From assembly GCF_003952425.1 (NCBI RefSeq), contig NZ_CP034449.1:4638001-4702000 (forward strand): a stretch of 64,000 nt of DNA, in the 5' to 3' direction. The DNA comes from Mesorhizobium sp. M2A.F.Ca.ET.046.03.2.1. Its GTDB lineage: Bacteria; Pseudomonadota; Alphaproteobacteria; Rhizobiales; Rhizobiaceae. Positions 1 through 7,867 of this stretch are shown here, piece after piece; the first letter of the stretch is position 1; every line of letters starts with the position of its first letter. The translations under genes and the position numbers were made by a program. The notes beneath the pieces were generated by a model. It searched no databases and was not told where the DNA came from. It was given only the letters and a program-made list of their open reading frames with translations.

Positions 1-282
1 GATCCCGGTTTCAGCCTGGTCTACACGCTGACGCTCTTCCTTGCCGCCGTTCCGATCACGCTCGGTCTCGACCCGTTGAAGCTCACTATCTTCTCGATGG
101 CGCTGACCGCGGCGAGCCTGCCGCTGACGGTCGTGCCTTTCCTTTTCCTGCTGAATGACGACCGCTATGTCGGCGAGCACCGCAACGGCGTGGTTTCCAA
201 CGCGGCCGTGATCTTCGTCATCGCGCTCGGCTTCGTGCTGGCGGTGGTGTCCATTCCACTGCAGATATTCGGAGGTACGTGA
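1..282 (+). CDS. Nramp-family divalent metal transporter, C-terminal part
   Basis: The reading frame is open from base 1 and stops at 280-282, so only the last 93 residues are present. They form three hydrophobic segments, and the loop before the last one contains LNDDRYVGEHRNG, typical of the C-terminal end of Nramp (Mn2+/Fe2+ proton symporter) proteins. The protein would sit in the inner membrane and import divalent metals. The stop codon overlaps the ATG of the next gene, so it is co-transcribed with two PRC-barrel genes, a pairing often seen with metal transporters. The family call rests on a partial sequence; substrate choice cannot be judged because the metal-binding helices lie upstream of the window. 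Confidence 0.75.
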   Translation, partial: DPGFSLVYTLTLFLAAVPITLGLDPLKLTIFSMALTAASLPLTVVPFLFLLNDDRYVGEHRNGVVSNAAVIFVIALGFVLAVVSIPLQIFGGT

Positions 283-641
283 TGCAGTTGCTGCGCGACA
301 TACTGGACAAGCAGGTCGTCGATCGCGAGCAGGTCAAGATCGGCAAGGTGGACAGCATTGTCGCCGAGCTGACGCCGGGCAAGCAGCCCAGTGTAAGTGC
401 CGTTGAACTCGGCTCGATCGCGCTGGCGCGACGGCTTGGCTCGGCGCCCGCAAGATGGACGGCGAAGCTCGCGGCAAGGCTGAGCGGCAAGCAGCAGGCA
501 CGGCCCCACCGGATCGCCTGGGACAAGGTGCGCGATATCGGCGTCGACTTAGAATTCGAAATCGACGTCCGCCGGACCAGGATCTTCGCCTGGCAGGACT
601 GGCTGCGCGAACATGTGGTCGGCCGAATACCGGGAGCGTGA
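282..641 (+). CDS. PRC-barrel domain protein
   Basis: The ATG at 282 overlaps the stop of the transporter gene, which fixes the start; a GTG lies one codon upstream. The 119-residue soluble protein opens with a domain resembling the PRC-barrel beta fold (LLRDILDKQVVDREQVKIGKV and a later IAWDKVRDIGVDLEF). A basic helical linker lies between the two conserved parts. PRC-barrel proteins act in RNA processing or as regulatory partners of membrane proteins. Here translational coupling to a metal transporter suggests a regulatory or metal-sensing partner, which is inference. The following gene encodes a second, similar protein. Confidence 0.6.
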   Translation: MQLLRDILDKQVVDREQVKIGKVDSIVAELTPGKQPSVSAVELGSIALARRLGSAPARWTAKLAARLSGKQQARPHRIAWDKVRDIGVDLEFEIDVRRTRIFAWQDWLREHVVGRIPGA

Positions 642-643
642 GC

Positions 644-973
644 ATGGCGACTGTACACCTCGATCACCTTGCCGGCAGGCGCGTGTTCTCCGAGCACGGC
701 AGGAGCATCGGCTATATCGAGGAGATCATCGCCGAGCGGGACGGCAGCGACCTTGTCGTCACCGAATTCCATGTCGGGATCTTTGCCGCGTTCGAGCGCT
801 TGTCCGCTTCGACCATCGGCACCGCCTTGCTCGACTTCTTCGCGTTGCGGCGGCGTGAAGGCCTTTATCGCATTCCCTGGGACAAGCTCGATATTTCCGA
901 TCCGACGCGCCCCAGGCTGCTCTGCCGCGACGAGGAGCTTGCCGCTTTCAAGGCGAAGCCCGAGGGCAAATGA
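644..973 (+). CDS. PRC-barrel-like protein
   Basis: The ATG at 644, two bases after the previous stop, gives a 109-residue soluble protein beginning MATVHLDHLAGRRVFSEHGR. The pattern of a short strand, G-x-I-x-x-I, then a closing segment RIPWDKLDISD parallels the preceding PRC-barrel protein (HRIAWDKVRDI). The two probably form a pair derived by duplication, or a heterodimer. It is the third gene of the metal-transporter unit. The longer open frame starting at 455 is rejected because it would overlap the previous gene by about 190 bases. Confidence 0.6.
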   Translation: MATVHLDHLAGRRVFSEHGRSIGYIEEIIAERDGSDLVVTEFHVGIFAAFERLSASTIGTALLDFFALRRREGLYRIPWDKLDISDPTRPRLLCRDEELAAFKAKPEGK

Positions 974-1001
974 CGATTTGCTAAAAAGCTGCCCATGCGG
1001 G

Positions 1002-1026
1002 GGAACATAGCAGCCTGCGCGAAGTT
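1002..1026 (+). promoter_or_regulatory. EcfG-type general stress promoter
   Basis: GGAAC (1002-1006) is followed after exactly 17 bases by GTT (1024-1026). This matches the alphaproteobacterial EcfG consensus GGAAC-N16-cGTT. It lies 26 bases upstream of the small membrane protein gene at 1052 and would drive the whole stress cluster to about 2998. Confidence 0.65.
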
Positions 1027-1051
1027 GGATTCGCATGGAGGAGGCTGCGCC

Positions 1052-1126
1052 ATGAACAGTGTCATCTATCTCATCGGTCTGATCGTCGTTGTGCTCGCGG
1101 TGCTTTCCTTCCTCGGTTTTCACTAG
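1052..1126 (+). CDS. 24-residue single-span membrane protein
   Basis: A very short gene with an excellent ribosome-binding site, GGAGGAGG at 1037-1044, seven bases before the ATG. The product is almost entirely one hydrophobic helix (VIYLIGLIVVVLAVLSFLG) with short polar ends. From memory, tiny proteins of this shape are common in Rhizobiales and sphingomonads near stress genes. It sits directly behind an EcfG-type promoter and nine bases before the next gene, so it is probably a stress-induced inner-membrane microprotein. Function unknown. Confidence 0.65.
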   Translation: MNSVIYLIGLIVVVLAVLSFLGFH

Positions 1127-1134
1127 GAGGCACC

Positions 1135-1749
1135 ATGCAGCGCGAGAACGATCGGGGCCGCGAGCCCGCCGACTTTGGCAAGGCAAAGGACGAACTTGCC
1201 GACAGGATCCAGGAGGAAACCCAAAGCGCGGGTGAAGCGCTTCACGATGCCCGCGACGAGGTCGCCCGCAGGGCGGGGGCGTATGCGGCCGAAGCCCGGC
1301 AGGCGGTCGCCGAAAAAGCCGAGCAGGCGCAGCGCGATATCGGATCGAGCCTGTCCGCTTTCGGCGGCGCGCTGCGCGCCGCGAGCGATCACCTGGCCGA
1401 GAGCGACCAGGGCGCGGCCTCGAAATTCATGCAGGAGGCCGCGAGCGGGCTGGAACAGCTGTCCTCCTCGTTGAAGGAGAAGCCGTTCGGACAGGTGCTT
1501 GAAGACGTCCAGTCCTTTGGCCGCCAGAATCCTGGAGCGCTTCTTGCCGGTTCGGTTCTGGCGGGACTGGCGCTTGGCCGTTTCATAAAGGCTTCGCCGC
1601 CCGGCACGCGCCTCCCGACGCAGGGCGCGGCCACGCCTGAATATCCCAGCCAAACCGGCATGGGAACGGACGCAGACCGGGATGACCCTCCAGCGAACTG
1701 GGGTTCAGACGGCGGCATACCGGGGAAGGCAGCGGAGCTGAAGAAATGA
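1135..1749 (+). CDS. YqjD/ElaB-like stress envelope protein
   Basis: The ATG at 1135 follows AGGAGG at 1125-1130. The 204-residue product is mostly an Ala/Glu/Lys/Arg-rich amphipathic helix (residues about 15-125). A short hydrophobic GxxxG-type segment follows (PGALLAGSVLAGLALGRFI, about 135-153), then a Pro/Gly-rich hydrophilic tail. This architecture is that of YqjD/ElaB-type membrane-anchored proteins, which in enterobacteria bind ribosomes in stationary phase; equivalence here is inference. It overlaps the next gene by four bases (ATGA), forming an operon with the holin-like and DUF3618 proteins, the same order as yqjD-yqjE neighbourhoods. Confidence 0.6.
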   Translation: MQRENDRGREPADFGKAKDELADRIQEETQSAGEALHDARDEVARRAGAYAAEARQAVAEKAEQAQRDIGSSLSAFGGALRAASDHLAESDQGAASKFMQEAASGLEQLSSSLKEKPFGQVLEDVQSFGRQNPGALLAGSVLAGLALGRFIKASPPGTRLPTQGAATPEYPSQTGMGTDADRDDPPANWGSDGGIPGKAAELKK

Positions 1750-2138
1750 GCATTCAGGACAATCCAAGTCTCGGCACATTGGTTGCCGATCTGGCGCAAC
1801 AGGTGAGCACGCTCGTGCAAACGGAGGCCAGGCTCCTAAGGGCGGAAATCTCGGAGAGCGCGACCAAGGCCGGCGCGGGCGCCGTCGAGGTGCTGGGCGG
1901 CGCGATATGCCTGCTCGCGGCGCTTTTGGTCTTGTTGCAGGCGCTTGTCATCGCCCTGGCTCGCCTTGGTCTGGGTGCAGGATGGTCCGCCTTGCTCGTC
2001 GGTGTGGTGGTTGCCGTTCTGGGCGTGATCCTGTTGCGGACGGGCATGGCAAGCATGGCGCCCTCCGAGCTCGCGCCGGACCGTACACAAGAACAGCTCA
2101 AGCGTGACGTGAACGTGATCAAGGAACAAGCGAGATGA
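1746..2138 (+). CDS. phage-holin-like membrane protein (YqjE-like)
   Basis: A 130-residue protein with an N-terminal amphipathic helix (LVADLAQQVSTLVQTEARLL). Two transmembrane helices (about residues 45-70 and 75-95) are joined by a short turn, and a charged tail follows. This is the pattern of the Phage_holin_3_6 / YqjE family, which in non-phage settings are chromosomal envelope-stress proteins. The start overlaps the previous stop and its own stop overlaps the next start, so the three proteins are translationally coupled. Nothing phage-like surrounds it, so an actual lysis role is unlikely. Confidence 0.6.
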   Translation: MSIQDNPSLGTLVADLAQQVSTLVQTEARLLRAEISESATKAGAGAVEVLGGAICLLAALLVLLQALVIALARLGLGAGWSALLVGVVVAVLGVILLRTGMASMAPSELAPDRTQEQLKRDVNVIKEQAR

Positions 2139-2998
2139 CCGAGAAATCCGCAGCCGAGCTCGAACGCGAGGCGGAAGCCACGCGCGCAAGGGTGGTGGCG
2201 ACCGCCGACTCCATTCGCGACAAGATGACCCCGGGCCAGCTCTTCGACGAGTTCACGGGGCTTTTCAGGAATGGCACGGGCTCCGACATGCTCCACAACC
2301 TGAAGGTCCAGGTTCGGGACAATCCATTACCTCTGACCATGATCGGCGCGGGTCTGGCCTGGCTGATGTTGGGCAGTGGCGCTTCGAGCGCGTCGACTGG
2401 CACCGATCGCGTGACGCGGCGCGGTTCCGGGCCCGATCAGGGAGCATTTGGGGCTGGAATGAGTTCGACGGCCTCGAATGCGGCAGGCTCTGTTGGCGAA
2501 GCAGCCAGCGGAGCGGCCGCAACCGTCTCGGGAATGGCAGGCGAAGCAGCCGGTGCAGTGTCGGACATGGCAAGCAGCGCTGCGGACAAGCTTGCGAGCT
2601 CGGCGGCAGCTACGGCCGACATGGCGACAAGCGCCGGCCGGTCCGCGCACAATCTGCTGCAGGACCAGCCTCTCGCTGCGGCCGCCGTCGGCCTCGCCAT
2701 CGGAGCTGCGATCGGCGCCATGCTGCCCCACACGGAACTCGAGGACGAGCAATTGGGCGGCTATCGCGAGAAGCTTCGGGACACTGCCGAAGAGACTTTG
2801 AAAGAAGGCCTCGACGCCGCAAAGCAAGTTGCGGCCGAAGCCTACCAGACGGCGAGCGACGAAGCCGGACGGCTGGCGTCAAACGAGGGGACGCTGGCCG
2901 ACAAGGTCGGCGGTGTCGTCAAGGCCACTGCCGACAAGGCCGACGAGTCGGTGCGCGAGAAGCTCTCCGATTCCGATCCGTTCTCGCGGGAATCGTAA
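2135..2998 (+). CDS. DUF3618-type membrane-anchored stress protein
   Basis: The 287-residue protein begins with a DUF3618-like module: an N-terminal helix with LEREAEATRARVVATADSIR, then a linker and PLTMIGAGLAWLMLG as a first membrane segment at about 65-80. The middle is a long Ala/Ser/Gly-rich stretch with repeated AGEAAG/ASSAA units. A second hydrophobic segment follows (AAAVGLAIGAAIGAML, about 185-200), then a helical C-terminus. It probably tethers a flexible, low-complexity region to the inner membrane. It is the last gene of the coupled stress unit; a separate EcfG-type site follows before DUF892. Confidence 0.6.
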   Translation: MTEKSAAELEREAEATRARVVATADSIRDKMTPGQLFDEFTGLFRNGTGSDMLHNLKVQVRDNPLPLTMIGAGLAWLMLGSGASSASTGTDRVTRRGSGPDQGAFGAGMSSTASNAAGSVGEAASGAAATVSGMAGEAAGAVSDMASSAADKLASSAAATADMATSAGRSAHNLLQDQPLAAAAVGLAIGAAIGAMLPHTELEDEQLGGYREKLRDTAEETLKEGLDAAKQVAAEAYQTASDEAGRLASNEGTLADKVGGVVKATADKADESVREKLSDSDPFSRES

Positions 2999-3015
2999 CC
3001 GGAACTCACGTTCAA

Positions 3016-3040
3016 GGAACAATGCACGCCGCCGGCGGTT
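3016..3040 (+). promoter_or_regulatory. EcfG-type general stress promoter
   Basis: GGAAC (3016-3020), 17 bases, GTT (3038-3040), ending 31 bases before the DUF892 start codon. A second GGAAC at 3001-3005 has no GTT at the right distance. Confidence 0.65.
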
Positions 3041-3071
3041 CGGGCGGCGTCAGATCGATGGAGATACTACA

Positions 3072-3581
3072 ATGGCTGAATCGCGCGAATGGCTTGTCCA
3101 ATGGTTGAGGGACGCTCACGCCATGGAGGAACAGGCAGAGACAATGCTGTCGGGGCAATTGAGCCGGATTGAGAGTTACCCTGAGCTCAGCGAGCGAATT
3201 CGTTCTCATCTGGAAGAGACGAAAGAGCAGGCAAGGCGGCTGAAGAGTTGCCTGGACGGGCTCGACGAAGGATCGTCCATGCTGAAGGATGCAGGCGGCA
3301 AGCTGACTGCCACGGCGCAGTCGATCAGCGGCGTGTTCGCCGGCGACGAAGTCATGAAAGGCTCGCTGGCGAGCTACACTTTCGAACATATGGAAATCGC
3401 CTCTTACACGATCCTCATCGCCGCCGCCAATGCCGCGGGCGAGGCCGAGATTGCCCGCGTGTGCGAACAGAACCTGCGTGAGGAGGAAGCGATGGCCGAG
3501 TGGCTGAAGAGCAACCTGCCGCAGGTCACAGAACAATTCCTGGCGCGGGCAGACATGGACAGCGACAGCGCGAAACGCTGA
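3072..3581 (+). CDS. DUF892 / YciF-like ferritin-fold protein
   Basis: The ATG at 3072 gives 169 residues; the open frame further upstream runs through the previous gene and is rejected. The sequence (WLVQWLRDAHAMEEQAETML, then SYTFEHMEIASYTILIAAA and CEQNLREEEAMAEWL) is the helical, Glu/His-rich pattern of the DUF892/YciE-YciF family. These adopt a ferritin-like four-helix bundle with a putative di-iron site and are stress-induced. The EcfG-type promoter immediately upstream fits that. A soluble cytoplasmic role in iron or oxidative stress is inferred from the family. Confidence 0.8.
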   Translation: MAESREWLVQWLRDAHAMEEQAETMLSGQLSRIESYPELSERIRSHLEETKEQARRLKSCLDGLDEGSSMLKDAGGKLTATAQSISGVFAGDEVMKGSLASYTFEHMEIASYTILIAAANAAGEAEIARVCEQNLREEEAMAEWLKSNLPQVTEQFLARADMDSDSAKR

Positions 3582-3592
3582 TTTTGGAAGCA

Positions 3593-3617
3593 GGAACAAT
3601 CGGAGGTTCCACAAGTT
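3593..3617 (+). promoter_or_regulatory. EcfG-type promoter before the PQQ-ABC operon
   Basis: GGAAC (3593-3597), 17 bases, GTT (3615-3617). The next start codon is 141 bases downstream, so a transcript would carry a long leader, or the site could serve a non-coding RNA. Confidence 0.55.
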
Positions 3618-3656
3618 GGAGCCCAGGTCGGTCCTCCCACCACCGGTCTAGGCTCC
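3618..3656 (+). other. strong hairpin immediately after an EcfG-type promoter
   Basis: GGAGCC (3618-3623) pairs with GGCTCC (3651-3656), and AGGTCGGT (3625-3632) pairs with ACCGGTCT (3642-3649) with two G-U pairs. One mismatch separates the two stem parts. No T-run follows, so it is not a simple terminator of the DUF892 gene. It begins where the predicted transcript would start. Confidence 0.4.
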
Positions 3657-3757
3657 GGGCCCACACTGCTTTGCAGCAGGGCGGGCTCGACTCGGTTTGC
3701 CGTCCAGGAACATTCCTCGTCGAAAATCATTAGGGTCTCTGCCGTCCTGGAGTTCCC

Positions 3758-4978
3758 GTGGCGATTTCGAACATCCAACTTGGCTTGCTCGACCTGAATC
3801 AGACGAGGCTGGCTCTGGCGTTTGTCGGTCTGCTCGCCGTCGCCGTCCCCGCGCTTGCCGAGCCGCAGACGATGGTGATCGGCTATCTCGGCGAACAGCG
3901 CAAACTGCCTCTATCCCTTGGGCCGTTGGACGAGGCCGTCACAGATGATGGTCTGCAAGGCGCCAGACTGGCCATTGCCGACGACGCCGGCACCGGCCGC
4001 CTTCTCGGCCAGCAATTTCGGCTGCAAGAAAGGGTTCTCAAGCCGGGCGAAGCACCTGCCGAAGCTGTCAACGCGTTCGCGGCCGCCGGCATCAGCTTCG
4101 TCGTTGCCGATCTCGATGCCGCGCAATTGCTGCAGGCGAGCGCAGCGCCCGGTGCCGAGCGTATGATGCTCTTCAACAGCCGCGATCCTGATGACAGCCT
4201 GCGTCAGGAGGACTGCCGAAGAAACGTTCTGCACACCATTCCGAGCCGCGCCATGCTGGCCGACGCCCTGGCGCAATACCTGGTCTGGAAAGGCTGGCAG
4301 CACTGGTTCCTGCTGACTGGTCCGCATCCCGACGACCTGGCCATGGCGGCGGCCTTTCGGCGGGCAGCGACGCGTTTCGGGGCGCAGATCACCATCGACA
4401 AACCTTGGACGTTCCGGCCCGCCAACGGCCGCGCCGACACCGGACATGTCACGCTCCAGACGGAGATCCCTGCTGCAACGCAGGTCGGCGACTATGATGT
4501 TCTGGTCGTCGCCGATGAAGCCGACGAGTTCGGCGCTTATCTCGAGGGGCGCACCGCCTTGCCGAGGACGGTGGCCGGGACGCAAGGGCTGGTCGCCACC
4601 GGCTGGAGCGCGGTCGACGAAGAATGGGGCGCCACGCAGCTCCAGGACCGCTTTCACAAGCTGGCCGGACGCTGGATGCTGCCCAGCGACTACGCCGCCT
4701 GGCTGGCGGTCAGAAGCGTCGGCGAGGCGGCAACGCGGCTGCACAGCCTCGATCCGACTGCGATAGCAAAGTATCTGCGCAGCGACGATTTCCTGCTCGC
4801 CGGCTTCAAAGGACAAGGGCTGAGTTTCCGTCCGTGGGACGGGCAGATGCGCCAGCCCATCTTGATCGCGGGCCCCCGGCTGCTCGTTTCCAGTTCGCCA
4901 CAACCGGGTTTTCTGCATCAGCGCACGCCGCTCGACACTCTGGGCATCGATCTGGAGGAGAGCACATGCAAACGCTGA
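3758..4978 (+). CDS. quinoprotein-associated ABC substrate-binding protein
   Basis: A GTG start at 3758 follows CTGGAG at 3747-3752. The 406-residue protein has an export signal (LALAFVGLLAVAVPALA) and a periplasmic-binding fold of the type-1, branched-chain amino-acid-like class. It is matched by neighbourhood and sequence style to the TIGR03863 family, the binding protein of an ABC system found with PQQ alcohol dehydrogenases. The ligand is unknown. It begins an operon with a beta-propeller, an ATPase and a permease, and the convergent operon encodes a XoxF-type dehydrogenase. It overlaps the next gene by 13 bases. Confidence 0.75.
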   Translation: MAISNIQLGLLDLNQTRLALAFVGLLAVAVPALAEPQTMVIGYLGEQRKLPLSLGPLDEAVTDDGLQGARLAIADDAGTGRLLGQQFRLQERVLKPGEAPAEAVNAFAAAGISFVVADLDAAQLLQASAAPGAERMMLFNSRDPDDSLRQEDCRRNVLHTIPSRAMLADALAQYLVWKGWQHWFLLTGPHPDDLAMAAAFRRAATRFGAQITIDKPWTFRPANGRADTGHVTLQTEIPAATQVGDYDVLVVADEADEFGAYLEGRTALPRTVAGTQGLVATGWSAVDEEWGATQLQDRFHKLAGRWMLPSDYAAWLAVRSVGEAATRLHSLDPTAIAKYLRSDDFLLAGFKGQGLSFRPWDGQMRQPILIAGPRLLVSSSPQPGFLHQRTPLDTLGIDLEESTCKR

Positions 4979-5925
4979 TCGCGCTCGTGCTGGTGTTGGT
5001 CCTTGTCCCGCCCGCGGCGGCCGAGACGATTTACGTCTCTAATGAGCAGGACAACACCGTGGCGGTCGTCGATGGGGCGACCATGACACTGCAGGCGGGG
5101 ATCGATGTCGGCCGGCGCCCGCGCGGCATGGCGCTTTCGGTTGACAAGAAGACGCTGTTCGTTGCCGAAGGCGACGACAACCGCATCGACGTGGTCGATC
5201 TCGCGAAGCGGCAGATAGTCGGACAACTGCCTTCTGGCGCCGATCCGGAATTCTTTGTCGTGCACCCGGACGGCAAGCGGCTCTTCGTCGCCAATGAGAA
5301 CGACAACCAGGTCTCGGTGGTGGATATAGCTGGCGCGAAAATCATTGGCACAGTCGATGTCGGTGTCGAGCCGGAGGGAATGGCGGTCAGCGCCGATGGC
5401 CGAACCGTCGCCTGCACGTCGGAGACGACGAGCATGGTCCATCTCATCGACGCCACTACGCTCGAACTCATCGACAATCTGCTCGTCGACACGCGGCCGC
5501 GCGCCGCGGCGTTCTCGGTCGACGGCAAGCAATTATGGGTGTCGTCCGAAATCCGAGGCACCGTCACGGTCTTCGACACCGCGACACGCGCTCAAACTGG
5601 CAAGATCGAGTTCGAGGTGCCGGGTATCCGGCGTGAGGGCGTGCAAGCGGTCGGCATCGAGATGTCACGCGACGGCGCGGCTGCCTATGTCGCGCTCGGC
5701 CCGGCTAACAGGATTGCCGAGGTCGACACGAAGACATTCACGGTCAGGCGCCTCTATCTCGTCGGCCAGCGGCCCTGGCATGTCGCGCTCTCTGACGACC
5801 AGAAGCAACTGATCAGCGCGAACGGCAACTCCGGCGATATCTCCTTCATCGACCTGGAGAACCAGGAGGTCGTGAAGTCGCTGCCGGTGGGGCGCGGTCC
5901 ATGGGGCGTCGTGATCGGCCCATGA
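4966..5925 (+). CDS. periplasmic beta-propeller protein of the PQQ-ABC system
   Basis: The ATG at 4966 after GGAGGAG (4953-4959) gives 319 residues with a clear signal peptide ending PPAAA. The mature part is built of repeating blades, each with a YVSNEQDNTVAVVDG-like strand set, in the YVTN/YncE style. Its place between the binding protein and ATPase genes matches TIGR03866 (PQQ-dependent catabolism-associated beta-propeller). It probably acts in the periplasm with the alcohol dehydrogenase system; its biochemical role is not established. The longer open frame from 4624 overlaps the previous gene and is rejected. Confidence 0.8.
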   Translation: MQTLIALVLVLVLVPPAAAETIYVSNEQDNTVAVVDGATMTLQAGIDVGRRPRGMALSVDKKTLFVAEGDDNRIDVVDLAKRQIVGQLPSGADPEFFVVHPDGKRLFVANENDNQVSVVDIAGAKIIGTVDVGVEPEGMAVSADGRTVACTSETTSMVHLIDATTLELIDNLLVDTRPRAAAFSVDGKQLWVSSEIRGTVTVFDTATRAQTGKIEFEVPGIRREGVQAVGIEMSRDGAAAYVALGPANRIAEVDTKTFTVRRLYLVGQRPWHVALSDDQKQLISANGNSGDISFIDLENQEVVKSLPVGRGPWGVVIGP

Positions 5926-6647
5926 CCGCCCTGGCGATCGAGAATCTTAGCCACAGCTTCGGAACCCGGCAGGTTCTCCAGAATGTCTCGTTCACTGTTG
6001 CTGAAGGCAGAATGTGCATCCTGCTTGGCCGTAACGGCGCCGGAAAGACGACATTGTTCTCGCTGATCACCGGTCTCTACTACGCGCGCACCGGGCTGGT
6101 GCGTGTGTTCGATATGGCGATGCAGGCGAACCCGTCCGCCGCGCTCGCGCAAATGGGCGTCGTCTTCCAGTTGCCGACGCTCGATCTCGATCTAACACCG
6201 GGCGAGAACCTGCGCTACCACGCCGCGCTGCATGGACTTCCGACGGAACTGACCAAGGCGCGCTCACGGGAGGAATTGAGCCGCCTCGAGGTGCTGGACA
6301 GGATCGACGATCGGACCCGCGCGCTATCCGGCGGCCAGCGCCGGCGCGTGGAGATTGCGCGGGCGCTGATGCACAGCCCGCGCCTGCTGCTGCTCGACGA
6401 GCCGACCACCGGGCTTGACGTGCCGGGACGGCGCGCGCTCGAGCAGCATGTAAGGGACCTTTGCCGGGAACGTGGCATCGCCGTCCTATGGGCGACGCAT
6501 TTTCTCGAAGAAGTAGCGGCCGACGATGACGTCGTGGTGCTGGATCGGGGTAGGGTTTGCTGGACCGGCCCCACGGACCGCATCGCGCCCGAACTCGGCG
6601 TGGTAAGCGTCGCTGAAGCATTCGCCTTGCTGACGGGTTCGCCATGA
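5922..6647 (+). CDS. ABC transporter ATP-binding protein (PQQ-associated)
   Basis: The ATG at 5922 overlaps the previous stop (ATGA) and gives 241 residues. Walker A is GRNGAGKTT (about residues 35-43), the signature is LSGGQRRRVEIARAL, Walker B is LLLLDEPTTGLD, and the H-loop is WATHFLEE. All catalytic residues are intact. It belongs to the ABC-2 exporter ATPase class and, by position, corresponds to TIGR03864 of the PQQ alcohol dehydrogenase-associated ABC system. It couples to the permease that starts four bases before its stop. Confidence 0.85.
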   Translation: MTALAIENLSHSFGTRQVLQNVSFTVAEGRMCILLGRNGAGKTTLFSLITGLYYARTGLVRVFDMAMQANPSAALAQMGVVFQLPTLDLDLTPGENLRYHAALHGLPTELTKARSREELSRLEVLDRIDDRTRALSGGQRRRVEIARALMHSPRLLLLDEPTTGLDVPGRRALEQHVRDLCRERGIAVLWATHFLEEVAADDDVVVLDRGRVCWTGPTDRIAPELGVVSVAEAFALLTGSP

Positions 6648-7450
6648 AAGTCGATCACGCATTACGGGCACTCGACGGCATCTTGCGGCGGGAAATGCTG
6701 CGCTCGCTGCGGCAGCGCGCGCGCCTGTTCTCCGCAATGGTGAGGCCGCTGGTCTGGCTGGCGATTTTCGCGGCCGGCTTCCGCTCCGTTCTCGGCCTGT
6801 CGATCACGCCGCCCTACCAGACCTATGTTCTTTACGAGGTCTATGTAGTGCCTGGGCTGGCGGCCATGATGCTGCTGTTCCATGCCATGGCGAGCTCGCT
6901 GGCCATGGTCTATGACCGCGAGATGGGCAGCATGCGCCTGTTGCTAACGGCTCCGCTGCCGCGCTGGTACCTGCTTGCCGCGCGCCTGCTTGCCAGCGTG
7001 ATTGTCGGCCTGCCGCTCGTCTATCTGTTTCTTTTCGTGGCGCGCTTCTGGGACGTACGGCCGCCGATCCTGGGCTATGTCGCCGTGTTCCCGGCGCTCG
7101 TGCTGTCGGGCTTGATGCTCGGCGCGTTCGGTCTGTTGGTCTCCTCGATGTCCACTCAGATGGAAAACTTCGCCGGCGTGATGAATTTCGTCATCTTCCC
7201 GATGTTCTTCGCCTCGACAGCGCTCTATCCGATCTGGCGCCTCGCTGAAGCCGGTCCGGTGCTGGCGACGATCGCCGCCTGGAATCCATTCAGCTCGGCG
7301 GTCGAGTTGATCCGCTTTACGCTCTACCTGCGGTTCGAAATGGGTTCCATGCTCGTTGTTGTCGCCTGTCTCGTGGCATTCTTCCTCGCGGCGGTGGCCG
7401 GTTATGATCCCGGTCGCGGCCTGTGGTCCCGGCGTGGCGGCGAGGGCTGA
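6644..7450 (+). CDS. ABC-2 type permease (PQQ-associated)
   Basis: This 268-residue integral membrane protein has six hydrophobic segments. It shows the ABC-2 pattern of a cytoplasmic N-terminus rich in Arg (RALDGILRREMLRSLRQRAR) and a conserved REMGSMRLLLTAPLPRWYLL coupling region. It pairs with the preceding ATPase; the start overlaps by four bases. It fits the alcohol-ABC permease family TIGR03861. Whether the system exports a cofactor, a toxic intermediate or assembles the dehydrogenase is unknown. The gene ends one base before the convergent cytochrome c gene stop, leaving no intergenic space. Confidence 0.8.
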   Translation: MKVDHALRALDGILRREMLRSLRQRARLFSAMVRPLVWLAIFAAGFRSVLGLSITPPYQTYVLYEVYVVPGLAAMMLLFHAMASSLAMVYDREMGSMRLLLTAPLPRWYLLAARLLASVIVGLPLVYLFLFVARFWDVRPPILGYVAVFPALVLSGLMLGAFGLLVSSMSTQMENFAGVMNFVIFPMFFASTALYPIWRLAEAGPVLATIAAWNPFSSAVELIRFTLYLRFEMGSMLVVVACLVAFFLAAVAGYDPGRGLWSRRGGEG

Positions 7451-7867
7451 TCATCTGAGGGCATAGAGATAGGCCGCGATGTCGCGCGCCTGCTGCTCGG
7501 TGATCCTCGTCGAGGGCATGGCGGTGTGCGGATTGATTTCCCGTGCCGAGCGGATCCAGCGGATCAGGTTCTCCGGGTTGTTCGCCAGCACACCGCCGAT
7601 GTAGACGCGCCCGGCCAGGCTGCCGTCCAGCCGCGGCCCGACCTGGCCTTGCGCCCCCGGCACCCCGGGAATCGTATGGCAGCCTGAGCAGCCATTCGCT
7701 GTCATGATAGGAATGGCGCGCGCGCCCACGCCGCCGGTCGCCACGTCCGACTCGTGTTGGACACGCTCGCGGCGGTCGAGCCACAAGGTCGTCGCCGCGA
7801 TTACGACCACCAGAAGCACGATCGCGACGAGGACGCCCCCGAGCAGCCTAACCAGGTCGGAGCGCAT
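7451..7867 (-). CDS. membrane-anchored cytochrome c
   Basis: The 138-residue protein has an N-terminal membrane anchor (residues 8-30) and a single class-I cytochrome c domain. The heme motif is C60-SG-C63-H64, and the distal Met is in the AMPSTRITEQQ segment. It is the final gene of the XoxF/caa3 operon and overlaps the CtaG gene by 20 bases. It likely faces the periplasm and shuttles electrons to the oxidase. It is the second of two small cytochromes c in this operon besides the heme domain fused to subunit II. Confidence 0.8.
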   Translation of the reverse strand: MRSDLVRLLGGVLVAIVLLVVVIAATTLWLDRRERVQHESDVATGGVGARAIPIMTANGCSGCHTIPGVPGAQGQVGPRLDGSLAGRVYIGGVLANNPENLIRWIRSAREINPHTAMPSTRITEQQARDIAAYLYALR

